Positions 1 through 11,195 of a stretch of DNA of 64,000 nt are shown piece after piece (position 1 is the first letter of the stretch; every line of letters begins with the position of its first letter). The position numbers were made by a program, and so were the translations under genes. The notes beneath the pieces were generated by a model. It was not told where the DNA came from, made no database searches, and worked only from the letters and a program-made list of their open reading frames with translations. Source of the DNA: Diphasiastrum complanatum (Eukaryota > Streptophyta > Lycopodiopsida > Lycopodiales > Lycopodiaceae); NCBI GenBank assembly GCA_029204225.1, contig CM055107.1:6544873-6608872 (forward strand), written 5' to 3'.

Positions 1-2235
1 TAGCCGATGCTCGATTGATCAGGAACACACGAATTTCTGAGGAAAAGGGAGAGACGAAAGGAAAGGAGAGGAGGGGAGAATCTGCTATGATGACGTGGCG
101 TCCAGAGATTGGATGGGACTGCAATTGGCCAATCAAAAGTGTTTTGCAGATTCTTCGTGAAAACAAGAAGAGATGTGGGTTGTGTATGGCCATAAAAATC
201 AATAAAATAAAATAAACTCCATTGCAATGTGGTTGTTGATTGCCACCCACTTAAAAGGTGCAAGCTCGATCTAGACCACTCTCTAGTGTGACATGTAAGA
301 AGATTAGCTCCGTAAATGGCATTGCCAAGTTGTATATGTTGTATATAATTACCACTAGTTGTTTAACACGTATGCAAAATAACAAATAAAAATAAATAAA
401 CATAATGATGTAGAGGCCAATTCTTAAAATTTGTAATGCTTAAAATTTGCTACTACTCTATGGGCACCTCAGATTTAACACTTACCAGCTTGATAAATAA
501 TTATAATGCTTGCCACCATATTATTAAGCTTGTGACTATTTTGTTAAAAGCTAAAGTGTCATTTCAAGGTGAGTTTAAGCATTAAAAATATTTTTTAATT
601 TTTCTAAAAAGCAATCAAGTGTATCGGGTTTGATACCACAAAAGCTGATTTGGATGTTTTAATAAGCGCTAGTATTTTTTTCATTCTTAGAAAATCACAA
701 TTTATTTTGTGGAAATTTTTTTAAGGATGTCATAATTCATCTCCGTGCTTCTTTGCCTATCTTATGCACTTTCTTTGTCTTGATTTTTTTTGCATCCACT
801 TGATATGCCTTTCTATCATCCTACAACGTCTATTAACCATCAGGGGTTTCAACTAACATCTTAGAAGATGAGACATGCAAGATCTTGCATTAGTGCATGG
901 ATTATAGAATGCTAGTCGTTTGGTTTTTTGCATGCTTATTACTTTGATTTCATAGACAAACCCAAACAAAGGAGGCGGGCATGCCTTTGGAATAGGCTTT
1001 TGAGATTTTCCTAGGCTTGAATATCTATAATTTTCGTGCTGGCTAGAAGATCTTCCAGTACTTCTAAAGAGGGTTTTAATTCTTCTAACATACTATTATA
1101 CACCATACTTATTGAGGTTTGCTCTGTTGTTGTTTTCTATCTGAAGTGCTCAAACATAGAAGATGAAGTTAAGCAAAGTTGTTTTTTTGTTTTTAGCAAA
1201 TTAAGTGTTTTTTGATGTGCTAAAATTTGTGAGTGTTCTAATGATGCCAAATTTGTCCAAGATAGCCCACGGTCCCAAGTGAGCTCGACTTTTTAGCTAT
1301 GCTTGAAGGAATTTCTAAATTTGAAGAAATGGATCAAGTTCGAGATAGGGATTGCTTTGAGATGATGTCACACAAGTTGTCAAAAAGTTGTAATCCTTCC
1401 TCAATTTAGAAATAGAATCCAACTTTTACAATGTAGTGAATGTGTGAATGTTGATGTTTCATTATTTGTAATTTTTTGATGTAAAATAGCAATTTAAGAG
1501 CAAGAGTAAGAAAAAGGAAAGAAAGAAGAAGAGGGAAATACTTTTAGGAAGCAAGGATGATGATCTTTATGACAAGGAACAAAGCACTCTAGATGGGTGC
1601 TTCTTGTAGGTCGCACAAATTTTACATAATCATTTACATACATTCTAACTTGAATTCTAGAGCCATAAGCTATGCACAAACAAACACCTCTTGATTGTTA
1701 AAAAAATGCCCATACTAAATGATTTTCATAATTTGACAATGAATTCAAGCGAACTTTTGATCCTCTTGTCAAAAACAAAATAAACTTTCATGCAAACCTA
1801 TTTGGGACACATGTAGCAGATGTAAGTCTCATGGTGGCAATGGGATTTGAGTCATTTTGAGCCATGTCGCTAATGTGGTCCACTTGTGTTCAAGTCGGGG
1901 ATTGGAGACAAGTGTGATAGACTCTCTATGTGAGCATTGTGTTTGCCTGATACTTTGTGTGTCAAACCTGGTGGTTTGTTGGTGTGCTTGAGTGTGAGTC
2001 AAGTATAGAGTAGCAGGACATGCATAACATCTTTTGGATGCGGGGGGGATGTCTTGAGTTTGTTGGTCGAATTTGGCCATATTGGGCCCCTGACCTTAGT
2101 TTGCAAGTGGTAGGCCAATTTTAGGACGTCTGTCTTTTCATGCAAATTGTGAATACACTATATGTACAATTTTCTTTGTAATACAATTAACTTTTGTTGT
2201 GCCATCTATGAGGGCTTGAGTGGTGTGTAGTTATG
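1..2235. other. AT-rich intergenic DNA, no gene seen
   Basis: No open frame here resembles a known protein on either strand. The longest frames are 60-83 codons with no domain motif. The base composition is uniformly AT-rich with short homopolymer runs. It may be very old transposon sequence, but I see no LTR edge, primer-binding site or terminal repeat. Confidence 0.5.
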
Positions 2236-2470
2236 GTGATTGTTGTGGTGATCTGGATACTGCACTAGATCTTAAAAAATTTAACTTAGACACACTAAGT
2301 GGAGTTAGCACATGGACTTATGATTGTTAATGCATGTGTAGAGTATCAATAGCAATGAAAAGTGCTTTTAGAGAGTTTAGGCCTTGCATGGACACATGCA
2401 CAGGGTGGTCTTTGTTAGATTTCTTTGCTCAGCCTTAAATAAATCGTTTAAGTAATGAGCATCCTGAAAA
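2236..2470 (+). repeat. Degenerate LTR-like fragment
   Basis: Part of this stretch (a CACACTAAGTGGAGTTAG-like segment, then GCATGTGTAGAG and TATCAATA) matches in order the start of the LTR at 3411-3781. No clear TG or CA ends remain. It is probably a decayed copy of the same gypsy LTR family. Confidence 0.4.
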
Positions 2471-2541
2471 TGGGAGACCAACTACATGTTTTCGGACCTT
2501 CACATTTTTTCTCTTTAAGATTTTTTGCCTTAACCATTTTA

Positions 2542-2710
2542 AAGGCACCTTCGCATTTTTTGGTTTTCTCGCTATCTTTAATCTAAGGCACCTTCGTCTT
2601 CTTCACTGTCTTTAATCTAAGGCACCTTCGTCTTCTTCGCTAAATTTCAGTATAAGGCACCTTCGGCTTTTTCACCTTTTTTGGCTTCTTCGCTGCCTTC
2701 CGTGTAAGGC
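2542..2710. repeat. Degenerate minisatellite, AAGGCACCTTCG units
   Basis: Units beginning AAGGCACCTTCG start at 2542, 2585, 2619 and 2654, with a fifth truncated start (AAGGC) at 2706. Units are 34-52 bp, each followed by a pyrimidine-rich TTCTTC stretch. The array directly precedes the copia relic, so replication slippage next to the element is plausible. Confidence 0.75.
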
Positions 2711-3410
2711 TGGTGAATGCCTTAGAAACCATTCTTAAGTCACCTACTGAGGTAGAAAAGGAGGAAATGAAGTGCTACCCGTTTCAATCTGTCATCGGCT
2801 CACTGATGTATGCAATGATCTACACATGACTAGACCTTGCATATTCGATCAGTGCACTCAACCAATTCCTGTCAAATCCAGGTTTAACTCATTGGAAGGC
2901 ACTAACAAAGGTCATGAAGTACATCCAAGCAACGAAAACTCTCAGCATTTGCTATGGAGGCAGCCACACTGCCAACATCCTTGAAACCTACACAGATGCG
3001 GATTGGGCAGGAGATGTCAACACTAGAAAATCAACTTCTGGATTTGTATTTTTATACAATCTAGGCCCAATCTCATGGAATAGCTGAAAGTAGACCTCAG
3101 TTGCATTATCATCAACGGAATACGAATACATATCTGCCACCAATGCAACCAAAGAGGTGATCTCTGGCTGAGGTAACTACTTGTAGACCTAAACCGTGCA
3201 CAACCACTTCCTACAACAATCTATTGTGACAATCAAAGCACAATCGCGCTATCTCTCAATCCGAGATTTCACTCTCGAAGCAAACATATAGAAATCAGGT
3301 ATCATTACTTTAGAGAGAAAGTGCACAACAAGCAAGTAGAACTGGTTTCAAGCTGCATGGCAACAGATTACTTCATCTTCTACTTGAATATTTCTGCTAC
3401 TAAATATACT
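2711..3410 (+). pseudogene. Ty1/copia pol relic: end of RT and RNase H
   Basis: The plus strand reads, with stops and a frameshift, the copia signature series. First comes an RT tail (VIGSLMYAM and HWKALTKVMKYIQATKT-like segments). Then the RNase H block follows, with TDADWAGD, RKSTSG and LSSTEYEYIS. Last comes the DNQSTIALS / SRSKHIEIRYHYFREKV-like tail near 3230-3330. These are the standard C-terminal copia polyprotein motifs in the right order. In-frame stops occur near 2829, 3086 and 3171, so no product is possible. The gag, protease, integrase and YVDD part of RT are absent. Downstream is an LTR of a different, gypsy-like family. Confidence 0.85.
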
Positions 3411-3781
3411 TGTGAGGCCCAGAACACACTAAATGGAGTTTAGACAAGGTATGAGATAGTGTATGCATGTGTAGAGTTATCAATAACAATTCTATGAATA
3501 GTTGGTCCATGCATAGGACTCTATTCTAGGTGAATTTATGTATAGGGAACATAGGGCTATGCATGGCTATGTGCCCAGGATGCTTTTGGCTCTATATAAG
3601 AGGTCCAAACTTGCCCTACTCCTCATCATGGTTCTTGATTCATTGCCAAGCTCTCACTCTACATTCATGCTTCTTGTTCCTTGGCTTGGGAGTGAGGCTT
3701 ATAGAGATTGATTGGATGCTTCTACTTGGTTGGGTGGTTTCTCCATAGTGTGTTATCCTTTGTGTTTGGGATTTGTAAGCA
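3411..3781 (+). repeat. Gypsy-family LTR (about 371 bp)
   Basis: The segment starts TGTGAGGCCC and ends TTTGTAAGCA, has a TATA box (CTCTATATAAGAGG, about 3591), and is clearly the same family as the minus-strand LTR of gypsy copy C (51326-51721). Shared stretches include TAGTTGGTC...CTCTATTCTAG and GATTGGATGCTTCTACTTGG. No primer-binding site follows, so it may be a solo or broken LTR. No matching 5-bp target duplication was found around it. Confidence 0.65.
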
Positions 3782-3783
3782 GA

Positions 3784-3804
3784 ATCTAAGGAGCTTCCCT
3801 TATA
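3784..3804 (+). repeat. 21-bp direct repeat, left copy
   Basis: This 21-bp sequence (core CTAAGGAGCTTCCCTTATA) recurs exactly at 8966-8986, where gypsy copy A breaks off inside integrase. The two copies bracket a 5.2-kb composite of a LINE relic plus gypsy A. Confidence 0.8.
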
Positions 3805-3810
3805 GTAATA

Positions 3811-4400
3811 TCTTAAAGAATTAAACCATATATTCTTGCCATGATATGGCCAATCATGATAGAATGATAATTTTCTAGCCTCATGAGATCACCCCTTTTT
3901 GTGGATGAGATCTATGACATTGGTACACCATGATTTCGAGAAGCCATGAATAACAGCCTGGTTAAAAAGGTCCGAAAGAATGTCTTTTGCATGGATAAGA
4001 AGTTTTGGTTCAAGGTCTTCGATGTCACGAGCACAACGACTATTGAAGTTTTCAATGGATTTAGATATCATGTCATGGGTAAAAAAATTGAAGGATGAAG
4101 GATTGGATGAGATGACAATGGGAGAGGTTGTATTAATAATATAAAGAAACTTATCATATTTTGTACAGGTATATAGATCAGTCAAACTGGGAGGAGGGGC
4201 ATGAGAGATGAATTCACTCCAGAAGACAGCGAGGCTTATAAGTTTGGAGAGGTGGTGCTTTTCATTGGAGCTTGGTGGTATTCAACTAGTATTCTCATCC
4301 AAGGAGAGGAGCAAGGTTGCAAGTTGGTGGATCTTCCCAAATTCAATTTGCATGTTTCATATCTCTCTCAAATTCATTGTGATTTATGGTGAATTGTGTT
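3811..4400 (-). pseudogene. LINE (non-LTR retrotransposon) ORF2 fragment
   Basis: Reading right to left, the minus strand gives the linker between endonuclease and reverse transcriptase, then the first RT block of plant L1-like LINEs. A frame of 98 codons (4185-3889) ends in SWCTNVIDLIHKKG. After a one-base shift it continues as GDLMRLENYHSIMIGH, which is the usual K-x-GD...NYR-x-I-x-IG signature. The copy is truncated at about 3811 and has no RT core (no F/YADD), no RNase H and no poly(A) tail on its left side. It is inactive. Confidence 0.75.
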
Positions 4401-5494
4401 AGGAAATCAATTTTGGTGTCTTTTTTGGAGTTTTAGCATGTGTAGCTCAAAACTAGCTAAGGATCTGAAATTTCCAACAAGTTAATTCACTTTGAAGTAG
4501 TTGAAATTCAGTTTGCACGTTGGATCTTCCCATGTATTTGGATTCTAGACTCTTTTGTGGCCAACTTTGGCTTGTTTTCCATGATTTTGGCACAAAATGG
4601 AGGGTAGAATTCAAAATCCAGCAAGATCAGATCAATTTATTGGCTGTAACTCTATATTTTGGATTTCATGTAGATTTGGAAAACGTTCTTGCATGGATCA
4701 TCACTTTTAGGCTTGGTTGAGTGTTTGCATGTTTTTGGACATATCGGTCTTGAAAAAGTGCGCCCTCTTATAGCTTAATTGGTTGTTCTGAACTCACATG
4801 TGTGAGTCCTAGATGACAAGCTGATGTGGCAAGTGTCTTGCTCATTGGGTCTCCCTCTGTACTGAGCTTTACAGCACCCAATTTGGTGTCCTATAGCCAA
4901 AGATATGAGCATCTGAAGTTTTGCAATTTTGTAAGCAAAATTGGTAAAATTTTCAATTGTTCCGATTGCATGCATGACAATTTCCTATTTTGAGGTACTG
5001 TGATTGCATGGAATGTCTACATGTGGTTTCTCAGAGTGATTCTGACATGCATGAGTAGTTTAGATCTGTTTTGAGTGGTCATACGCATGTACTCTGACGG
5101 TTATATACAAAACTGGATTTTATAACTGAACTTTTACGTAAAATTCCGTAAAGTAAAAAATCAGTTTGATGTCGCATGTCTTGCATGCCTAAGGGACATT
5201 AACAGAGTAAAATTAAGTATTGAACAGTGAATCAAATTTTTGATTTCGATTGCTTAATAACTGACTATGATTTTTTGGAAAACGTAATTTTTTTTTAAAA
5301 AAAATTAATTAAAAGTGCGAAAACTCAAAATTTTTAGTTTTTTTCCAGTTTCTTGTAATGTCTATGAAATTGACTAAAAATAGTGATTTGACCATATTGG
5401 AGTCAATTTCAGTCAGTTTTTGGTCAACAGTACTTCAATATGAGTTAATCAGATATTAACTAAATTTAGTAATTTTCAGGATAGATATATCGAG
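4401..5494 (+). other. Untranslated leader of gypsy copy A
   Basis: There is no coding content. From about 4985 to 5494 the sequence is homologous to 24656-25109, which precedes the gag of gypsy copy B. Shared stretches include AGTGATTCTGACATG, TTTTGAGTGGT, ATACGCATGT and GATTTCGATTGC. It ends in a T-rich CAG (5477-5479) 15 bases before the gag ATG. The left part (4401-4984) has no assigned match. Confidence 0.6.
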
Positions 5495-6430
5495 ATGGCC
5501 GAAGAAACTTCAAATCAAGCTGCAAATCCAGGTGCGTCATCTTATATGATGATTTGTCAACAGTTGAGTATGGCACTCAATGATATGAATAATCATAATC
5601 AGATGAGAGATCAGCAAATGGAGGTTCTTTTGAATCAAGTCAAATTGATGTCTTCACCCAATACCGGTTTTCAATCAGAGGTTTATGTTGTCGAGAAGAA
5701 GGAGAAAAAACCTGAGGTCGTCGAGGACTGGCTGGCCAAGTGGAGTAGTTACTTCAATCTACACGGTGTTCCTAATGAGAAGAAAATTGAAAGTGTCGTG
5801 TTGTTCTTACGCGACAAAGCATCATCGTGGTGGCGAGATTTATCGGTGAAGCCAACTATTTGGGATGCGTTTGCAGAAGTTTTCAAGAAAGCTTTCATAG
5901 TTGCTGATGACGTGGACTACTACTTGAAGTTCGTGAACTGCAAGATGGGTACAAAGAGTTTAGACTCTTATATCTAGGAATTCATGGACCTCTGGAAGAG
6001 GGTTCCATCATTTGATGCGAAGTTGGCACTTTGGCACTTTGTCCTAGGTTTGTCTGCCGACTATCAGAACGAATGCAGACGAAATGTGCTTCAAAGCCTC
6101 GAGGATGCGTTTCGGATTGCGAAGCATATGATTCCACAATGGTGGCATCTAGGAAGCAGTTTGTGCAAATTCCAACCACTTTGAAAACCAAGAAGGTTAA
6201 GAAGCGTGGTCCAGACCAAAAGCAAAATATTTTTTGACAAATTAGATCAAGCAGCATCGGAATCCAGGAAGCCGAAGAGAAAGAGCTTGAAGAAATCTAT
6301 GTCCCGGAAAAAGACTAAAAGAGAGAACTTATGTTTTGTTTGTAAGAAGCCCTACATATGATGAAATTTTGTCCAGAAAGAAAGAAAGTGTTTGCTCACA
6401 CAATTGAAATCCCAGGAGGCAATGGTAAGA
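5495..6430 (+). pseudogene. Ty3/gypsy gag, copy A (broken)
   Basis: The ATG at 5495 opens a 160-codon frame with the retrotransposon gag core. Motifs are VVEDWLAKWSSYFNLHG, VLFLRDKASSWWRDL and a FAEVFKKAF segment, typical of PF03732-type capsid domains that form the virus-like particle. A stop at about 5976 interrupts EFMDLWKRVPSFDAKLALW, and the rest continues in shifted frames to a basic tail and a damaged zinc knuckle near 6330-6375 (CFVCKKP...MMKFCPE, with the Gly-His part disturbed). Gypsy copy B (25110-26000) and the gag at 49112 are relatives. The stop and frameshifts make it non-functional. Confidence 0.88.
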
Positions 6431-6900
6431 CTTGGAAATTAACCTGACTGATTGTGAGTGTGAATGTTCTTTTAGTACTGCTTCTTTCTTGCCTAATGAG
6501 CTTTTTTGTTTAATTGGCACAATTAAAGATCAAGAAGTGAGTATTTTATTGGACAATAGTTCAACTCATAATTTTAGTAATTCTCGTCTTGTGCAAAAAC
6601 TCAGCTTGGAAACTGAAGCCAACAATCATAGATATAAAGTTTATCTAGCTTTAACAACATAATTGGAGACTTGGAACATAAAAGTCCTTAAGCTCCCAGT
6701 TTTGATACAAGGACACACATAATAAGTTAATTTTTATGTCTTAGACCTAGCTCGTACTGATTTAATCTTAGATTATGAATGGTTATTTAGTAAATCGCCT
6801 TCTCTGTTAATTGATTTTGAGAAGCATGTTCTCACTTTCAAGGGGGTGATAAGGTAGTTACATTATTTGATAGTAATTTTACACGTCCGTTGTTAATAAA
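6431..6900 (+). pseudogene. Gypsy copy A aspartic protease relic
   Basis: This segment contains the retropepsin active-site region, read as ILLDNSSTHNF. Family members normally have D-S/T-G-S/T at this position, so the active-site Gly is replaced by Ser. The expected downstream part (SRLVQKL, then a decayed LDLARTDLILDYEWL-like segment near 6740-6790) follows. A stop at about 6660 splits the domain. The same region in copy B reads LLDNGSTH, closer to consensus. Confidence 0.75.
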
Positions 6901-7900
6901 ATGGAAGCATTGGATTATTATGAGTATCAAGTTTTTTCAATTTATGCTATTTCAGTTGTGGATGTTCTTGAAATGAATCTAAATGGTTGTGAATTCTCAA
7001 CAATTCTTAACTCAGTAAATTTAGATCATGAACAAGCAGTGAAAGAACAGATCATAAATGAATTTAGGGATGTTTTTCCATCTGAATTACCTCATGGTTT
7101 ACCACTGTCTAGGTCAGTAGACCACATGATTGAGTTAATGCCATGAAGTCAACCTGTCTCTAGACAACCTTATAGGTTCTCTCAAAAAGAGGAGATAGAG
7201 ATTTCAAATCAAATAGAAAACCATTTGAGGATGGGACGTATACAACCTAGTAAATCACCATGGGGCGTTCCTGTTCTTCTTAAAGCGAAGAAAGATGGAG
7301 GTTTCCGGATGTGTGTGGATTACAAGGGGATTAATAAAGTGACTATAAAGAATAAATATCCATTACCCAGGATGGATGACCTTGTAGATCGCTTGGGTGG
7401 AGCACGGTATTTCACCAAGATAGATCTCAAAACAAGGTACCATCAAATAAGTATTAATTCGAAAGATGTCCAAAAGACAGGATTTCGTTCTAGATTTGGT
7501 CATTATGAATTTCTAGTATTGCCATTTGGATTAACAAATGCTCCAGCAACATTCCAGCAAATGATGAACGATTTATTTCGTCCATATTTGAGAAAGTTTG
7601 TGGTTGTATTCTTAGACGACATTCTCGTTTATAGTAAATCCTTGGTGGAACATGTAGAACACTTAAAGTTCGTCTTGATGAAGCTCCGTCGAAAGTTATG
7701 CTATGCTAAAGAGTCCAAGTGTGATTTCTTTAAGCAAGAGTTGCTTTATCTAGGTCATAAGATCACAATAAATGGGATCAAGATTGATGAGAATAATAAC
7801 AAGATTGTGATTGAGTGGCCAATTTCGGAAACTGTGAGGAAAGTAAAGTCTTTTTTAGGTTTTTACACTTTTCTTCAAGAGATTTATTGAGGGTTATGCT
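6901..7900 (+). pseudogene. Gypsy copy A reverse transcriptase
   Basis: A pre-RT linker (FRDVFPSELPHGLPLSRSVD) is followed, after one stop at 7144, by an uninterrupted 221-codon RT frame (7225-7890). RT blocks are in order: KAKKDGGFRMCVDYKGINKV, KIDLKTRYHQI (first catalytic Asp), LPFGLTNAPATFQQMMN, VVFLDDILVYS (FLDD, the paired catalytic Asps) and LYLGHKI. The fold is complete to the VKSFLGF thumb motif. The enzyme would copy element RNA into cDNA inside the particle. This RT has the best conserved core of the gypsy copies here, but upstream and downstream lesions prevent a working polyprotein. Confidence 0.92.
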
Positions 7901-8965
7901 AAGTTAGCAGCACCGCTTAGTAATCTGACAAAAGGAATTGTTAATAAAAAAAAAAAAGAGGAATCGACCTAGTCCGCCTGTTGTTTGGAATGAGGAATTG
8001 AATCATTGTTTTGAGAAACTTAAAACAATGATTATTTCAGCTCCCATGTTACAAATTGCAAATTCAGATTTACCTTAACGTTGTGAGGAATTGATGCAAG
8101 AATTCGATCATGAAATCTGTTACATAAGAGGCAGCTCTAATCAAGTTGCAGATGCTCTTAGTTGGATCGGTGAACTGAACGAGTTGTCATTCACCCAGAT
8201 TTCTATGGATCTATATCTTTCGCTGAGAGGAAAATATGAATCAGATTCCCATTATGGTCACATTTGGAACATTGTTCAGACCAAAAGAAATGTGGACAGT
8301 GTTGAGTCAGAAACACAGGGGACTCAACTAACTAAGAAAGATAAGAAGATTGTGGAACAGTTCAGCATTCGAGATAGATTACTATTTCGGAATGGAAAAG
8401 TTTGCGTACCTGGTGATGATGAGCTCAAACGGAAGATTTTGTTTGAATGTCATGACATACCCTGTGCAGGACATCCTGGTATACACAGGACTCTAGACTT
8501 GGTTAAGAGAGAATTTCATTGGCCAAAGCTCAAGCTGTATGTCGAGTCATATTTGTTAATTGCAAGCCCTGTCAACTAGCAAAGGCTGAACGCCATAAGG
8601 CTAGTGGTTTGTTGCATCCGTTAGATATCCCAGATAAGAAATGGGAAAACATATCTATGGATTTTGTAGTTGGACTTCCAAAGACCCAACGACAAAATGA
8701 CTCTATTTGGGTTGTAGTGGATCAGTTAACTAAGTTAGCTGCATTCATACCAGTCAAGTCAACTATAAAGGCTTCTGATTTAGCCTAGATCTTTGTTGAA
8801 AGATTATTTCGGCTGTATGGTTTGCCAAGTGACATTGTTAGTGATAGAAATCCTAAGTTCACATGTCACTTTTGGTCAGCAGTATTCCATAAACTGGAAA
8901 CTTCTCTGAGTTTAAGTTCTTCTGATCATCCTGAATCATATGGCCAGACATAAAGGACTAACAGG
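7901..8965 (+). pseudogene. Gypsy copy A RNase H remnant and integrase, truncated
   Basis: The start of RNase H (VWNEELNHCFEKLKTM, about 7983) is fused at about 8089 to its end (LMQEFDHEICYIRGSSNQ), so the catalytic RNase H core is deleted. Gypsy copy C at 52260-52700 retains that core. Integrase follows: an HHCC-type zinc-binding block (ECHDIPCAGHPGIHRT ... CKPCQLAKAERH, split by a frameshift near 8560), then the catalytic domain with MDFVVGLP (first Asp) and DIVSDRNPKF (second Asp). Copy A stops at 8965, just after SSDHPESYGQT, before the catalytic Glu. It joins a 21-bp repeat also found at 3784. Confidence 0.88.
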
Positions 8966-8986
8966 ATCTAAGGAGCTTCCCTTATA
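8966..8986 (+). repeat. 21-bp direct repeat, right copy
   Basis: Exact copy of 3784-3804. It sits at the breakpoint where gypsy copy A integrase ends. Confidence 0.8.
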
Positions 8987-10185
8987 CCGAGATAGGAAGA
9001 AAGAGAGAACTCCCAGCAGGTCGCCATTCATAGATCTATGGACAGGTCGTGAATCTTTCACGGATCCACCCAACCACTGCTTAACATGACAATTCTAACA
9101 TGACAGCCCAAGCTGCCCCATTTCTGAGCAAAAAACAGGTAAGAACAGGGCTAGATCGCTTTTTTCATAGCCCATCAACCTCGTTTTCACTCTTGGCTAC
9201 CTCTTCACGATTCACCATCGCGCTAGCAGCAGGTGTCACAACTATTACTGAACTGGAAACTTTACGTTTCATGGCTGCCACAGATTTGTCTTCAAACAGC
9301 ATTTGAAATTCATTATACAGTTGTCAGGCTGACAGGCAAGGGCGCACTTCATGCATCCCCCCTTTTAGGATAGCCAGTTACATCTCTGGATGAATGATTT
9401 TCAAATTTCTGCCAATCTGCGTTCCTCTGAGAAATAGTGCAACCAAAACACCTTCTAACTTCCACATGATTTCACAACAGTTTTATGCTGGATCTTCTCC
9501 ATGCTTTTTCTTTTTATATATGAACAGGTTCACAAAAGCAACAAAGAAGAAGATAAAAAACTGCTGAAACAAATCTAGCGAGGTTAATGGAGAAATAACT
9601 ACATGTTTCTACACTCTATTTAAAATTAAAAAGTTTGTCAACAGCCTTTCCATTCTATGTTCATAAGCATGCTGATTTTTTGGAGTATCTACATAGGTGA
9701 AAACCATATCATCCTCAACATGCAAACATTGAATCATGCCTAACTGCTTACATTCCATATAAGCCGGAAAGAAAACAATAATTTTCACTTTCACCATGAA
9801 CCAAACAAGATGGCGTGATTCAAAACATTATGGATTAAAGTATGCTATGAAAACTCAAACCAAACGAAATCTTGTATAGAAATAAGAAACCTAATTTAAC
9901 AGGGTCGAACTTTTTACAATCATTGAAAGATTTCTCAAAACAAAATAGAGAATTGCAAAATTCACACTAATTCTTTGCATCATTACTCAAAATTGAACAA
10001 GTAGAAGAGCACTCTACCCCCAATTTTGAAAAGCATGTACAAGCCTGAATTAGTGAATCCAACCATAACTCCCTTGAGAAAAAAAAAAAAAACACTCCAA
10101 CTGGGATGTAAATCCAAGTGTCTCTATCTTCCAAAACCGATGTAGAGCTTGCCTCCGCTCCTATCCAAGATCGCATCATAGTCAG
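8987..10185. other. Unassigned internal DNA, probably a minus-strand LTR element
   Basis: No domain is recognisable. On the minus strand a purine-rich tract (complement of CCCCCCTTTT at 9357-9366) resembles a polypurine tract, and the region ends at a primer-binding-site-like sequence at 10186. This suggests the coding-free body of a non-autonomous element whose 5' LTR is 10202-10572. A minus-strand frame at 9797-9609 (62 codons) has no recognisable motif. Confidence 0.35.
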
Positions 10186-10197
10186 GCTCTAATACCA
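10186..10197 (-). other. Primer-binding site, one mismatch
   Basis: On the minus strand this reads TGGTATTAGAGC, against the plant initiator tRNA-Met complement TGGTATCAGAGC found beside other LTRs in this window. It lies four bases from the LTR edge at 10202. Confidence 0.65.
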
Positions 10198-10201
10198 ATA
10201 A

Positions 10202-10572
10202 TGTTAAGACCCTCAAGGATAACCCCAAAGATGAGGATAGACAAACACAATAGGAGAGACTATGGAGCCAAACCGCCCAACCAATCCTAGATCAAAACTG
10301 GATCTAGCCCCAAGCCATGCCATGTGAAGCAAGAGGAGAAACTGGTAACCTAAACCCAATATGTCGATGAGAGAATCCCCACCTCATTATATAGAGAGTA
10401 GAGTCCTGTGCATGAAACCATGCAATCTCCATGCAGGTCAACTATAAACAGATCACATCTCTTCATGCAGTCCTCCTGCCTATATCCGTCACACAAACAT
10501 GCAATACTCCATATGTCTCAATTAGAGGGTCTGGGTCCTCTCAAGGTAGTTAGTCACAAACAGGCCTTGACA
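10202..10572 (-). repeat. LTR, minus orientation (371 bp)
   Basis: In minus orientation it starts TGTCAAGGCC, ends GGGTCTTAACA and has a TATA box (CTCTATATAATG, about 10390). Length (371 bp) and a GGTTGGGCGGTTTGG...CCATAGT block relate it to the LTR at 3411-3781. A further relative lies at about 52780-52870. The primer-binding site on its left shows it is the 5' LTR of a minus-strand element. Confidence 0.65.
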
Positions 10573-10584
10573 TGGAACTAAATC

Positions 10585-10863
10585 ATGAATCGATGCCTAC
10601 TTTCGTTCTAAGGGGATGGTGAGAACACATTTTGATCCGAATCTTTATGTGTTGTGCTTTGATGGTATGGTTGCTTTGATTGCTCTTTGTGTTGATGACT
10701 TGATTATCACAGGAAATGCACCTACGGAAACACATTGGAAGGCAGCTAAGCGCATTTTGCGTTATGTCAAAGGCACTTCATATTATGGCTTTTTTACTAA
10801 GCCACTTGTTAAAGAAAAGTTTGATAAATTTAGATCAAAGCTTTCTGTACTTAAAGTTTGTTG
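10585..10863 (+). pseudogene. Copia pol, in-frame deletion derivative
   Basis: An open frame (ATG at 10616, stop at 10862-10864) strings together three separated pieces of copia RT and RNase H. The first is the catalytic RT strand (LCVDDLIITGN, with the paired Asp intact). The second is the RT tail THWKAAKRILRYVKGTS. The third is the C-terminal tail KPLVKEKFDKFRSKLSVL. In a full element about 60 and then 150-200 residues separate these pieces, so two internal deletions occurred and both kept the frame. A polypurine tract and LTR follow. Confidence 0.8.
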
Positions 10864-10925
10864 ACTTTAAAGTTGTGTATATGATTGTATAAAAAAAAAA
10901 GTAGACTCTACTTCAAGGGAGAGAG

Positions 10926-11195
10926 TTAGAATTAAAGTAGAATCATTGTGCCACTGTATTGTGGGTCCTCTCAGTTGATAAGGATCAGTTGGCCTCACCA
11001 CGAGGAGAGTCGACGGGACACGCATCCCGCCAACGGCAACCTGGGTCATGCATGGGTTGCCTGAGTGAAGAACTATATGTACAGTGTAATTTCATTTTGA
11101 GAAATACAGTTGCTATGTGAGCTTGGTGTGGAGAGTATTTTCTATCTGTGTTATTGTGTAGCATGATTTGTGTTCCTATTCAAAGCAAATTCTAA
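10926..11195 (+). repeat. Copia 3' LTR, approximate limits
   Basis: It follows a purine tract (TTCAAGGGAGAGAG, about 10911-10924). It starts TTAGAATTAAAG and contains a TATA-like AACTATATGTAC (about 11070). It ends near TTCTAAGTGG, where the next internal sequence begins. The ends are not the usual TG/CA, so the limits are approximate. Confidence 0.55.

Noticed and set aside
9100-9306. 68-codon plus-strand frame near 9100
   Set aside because: No homology signal, no splice context, and it lies in a probable LTR-element body.
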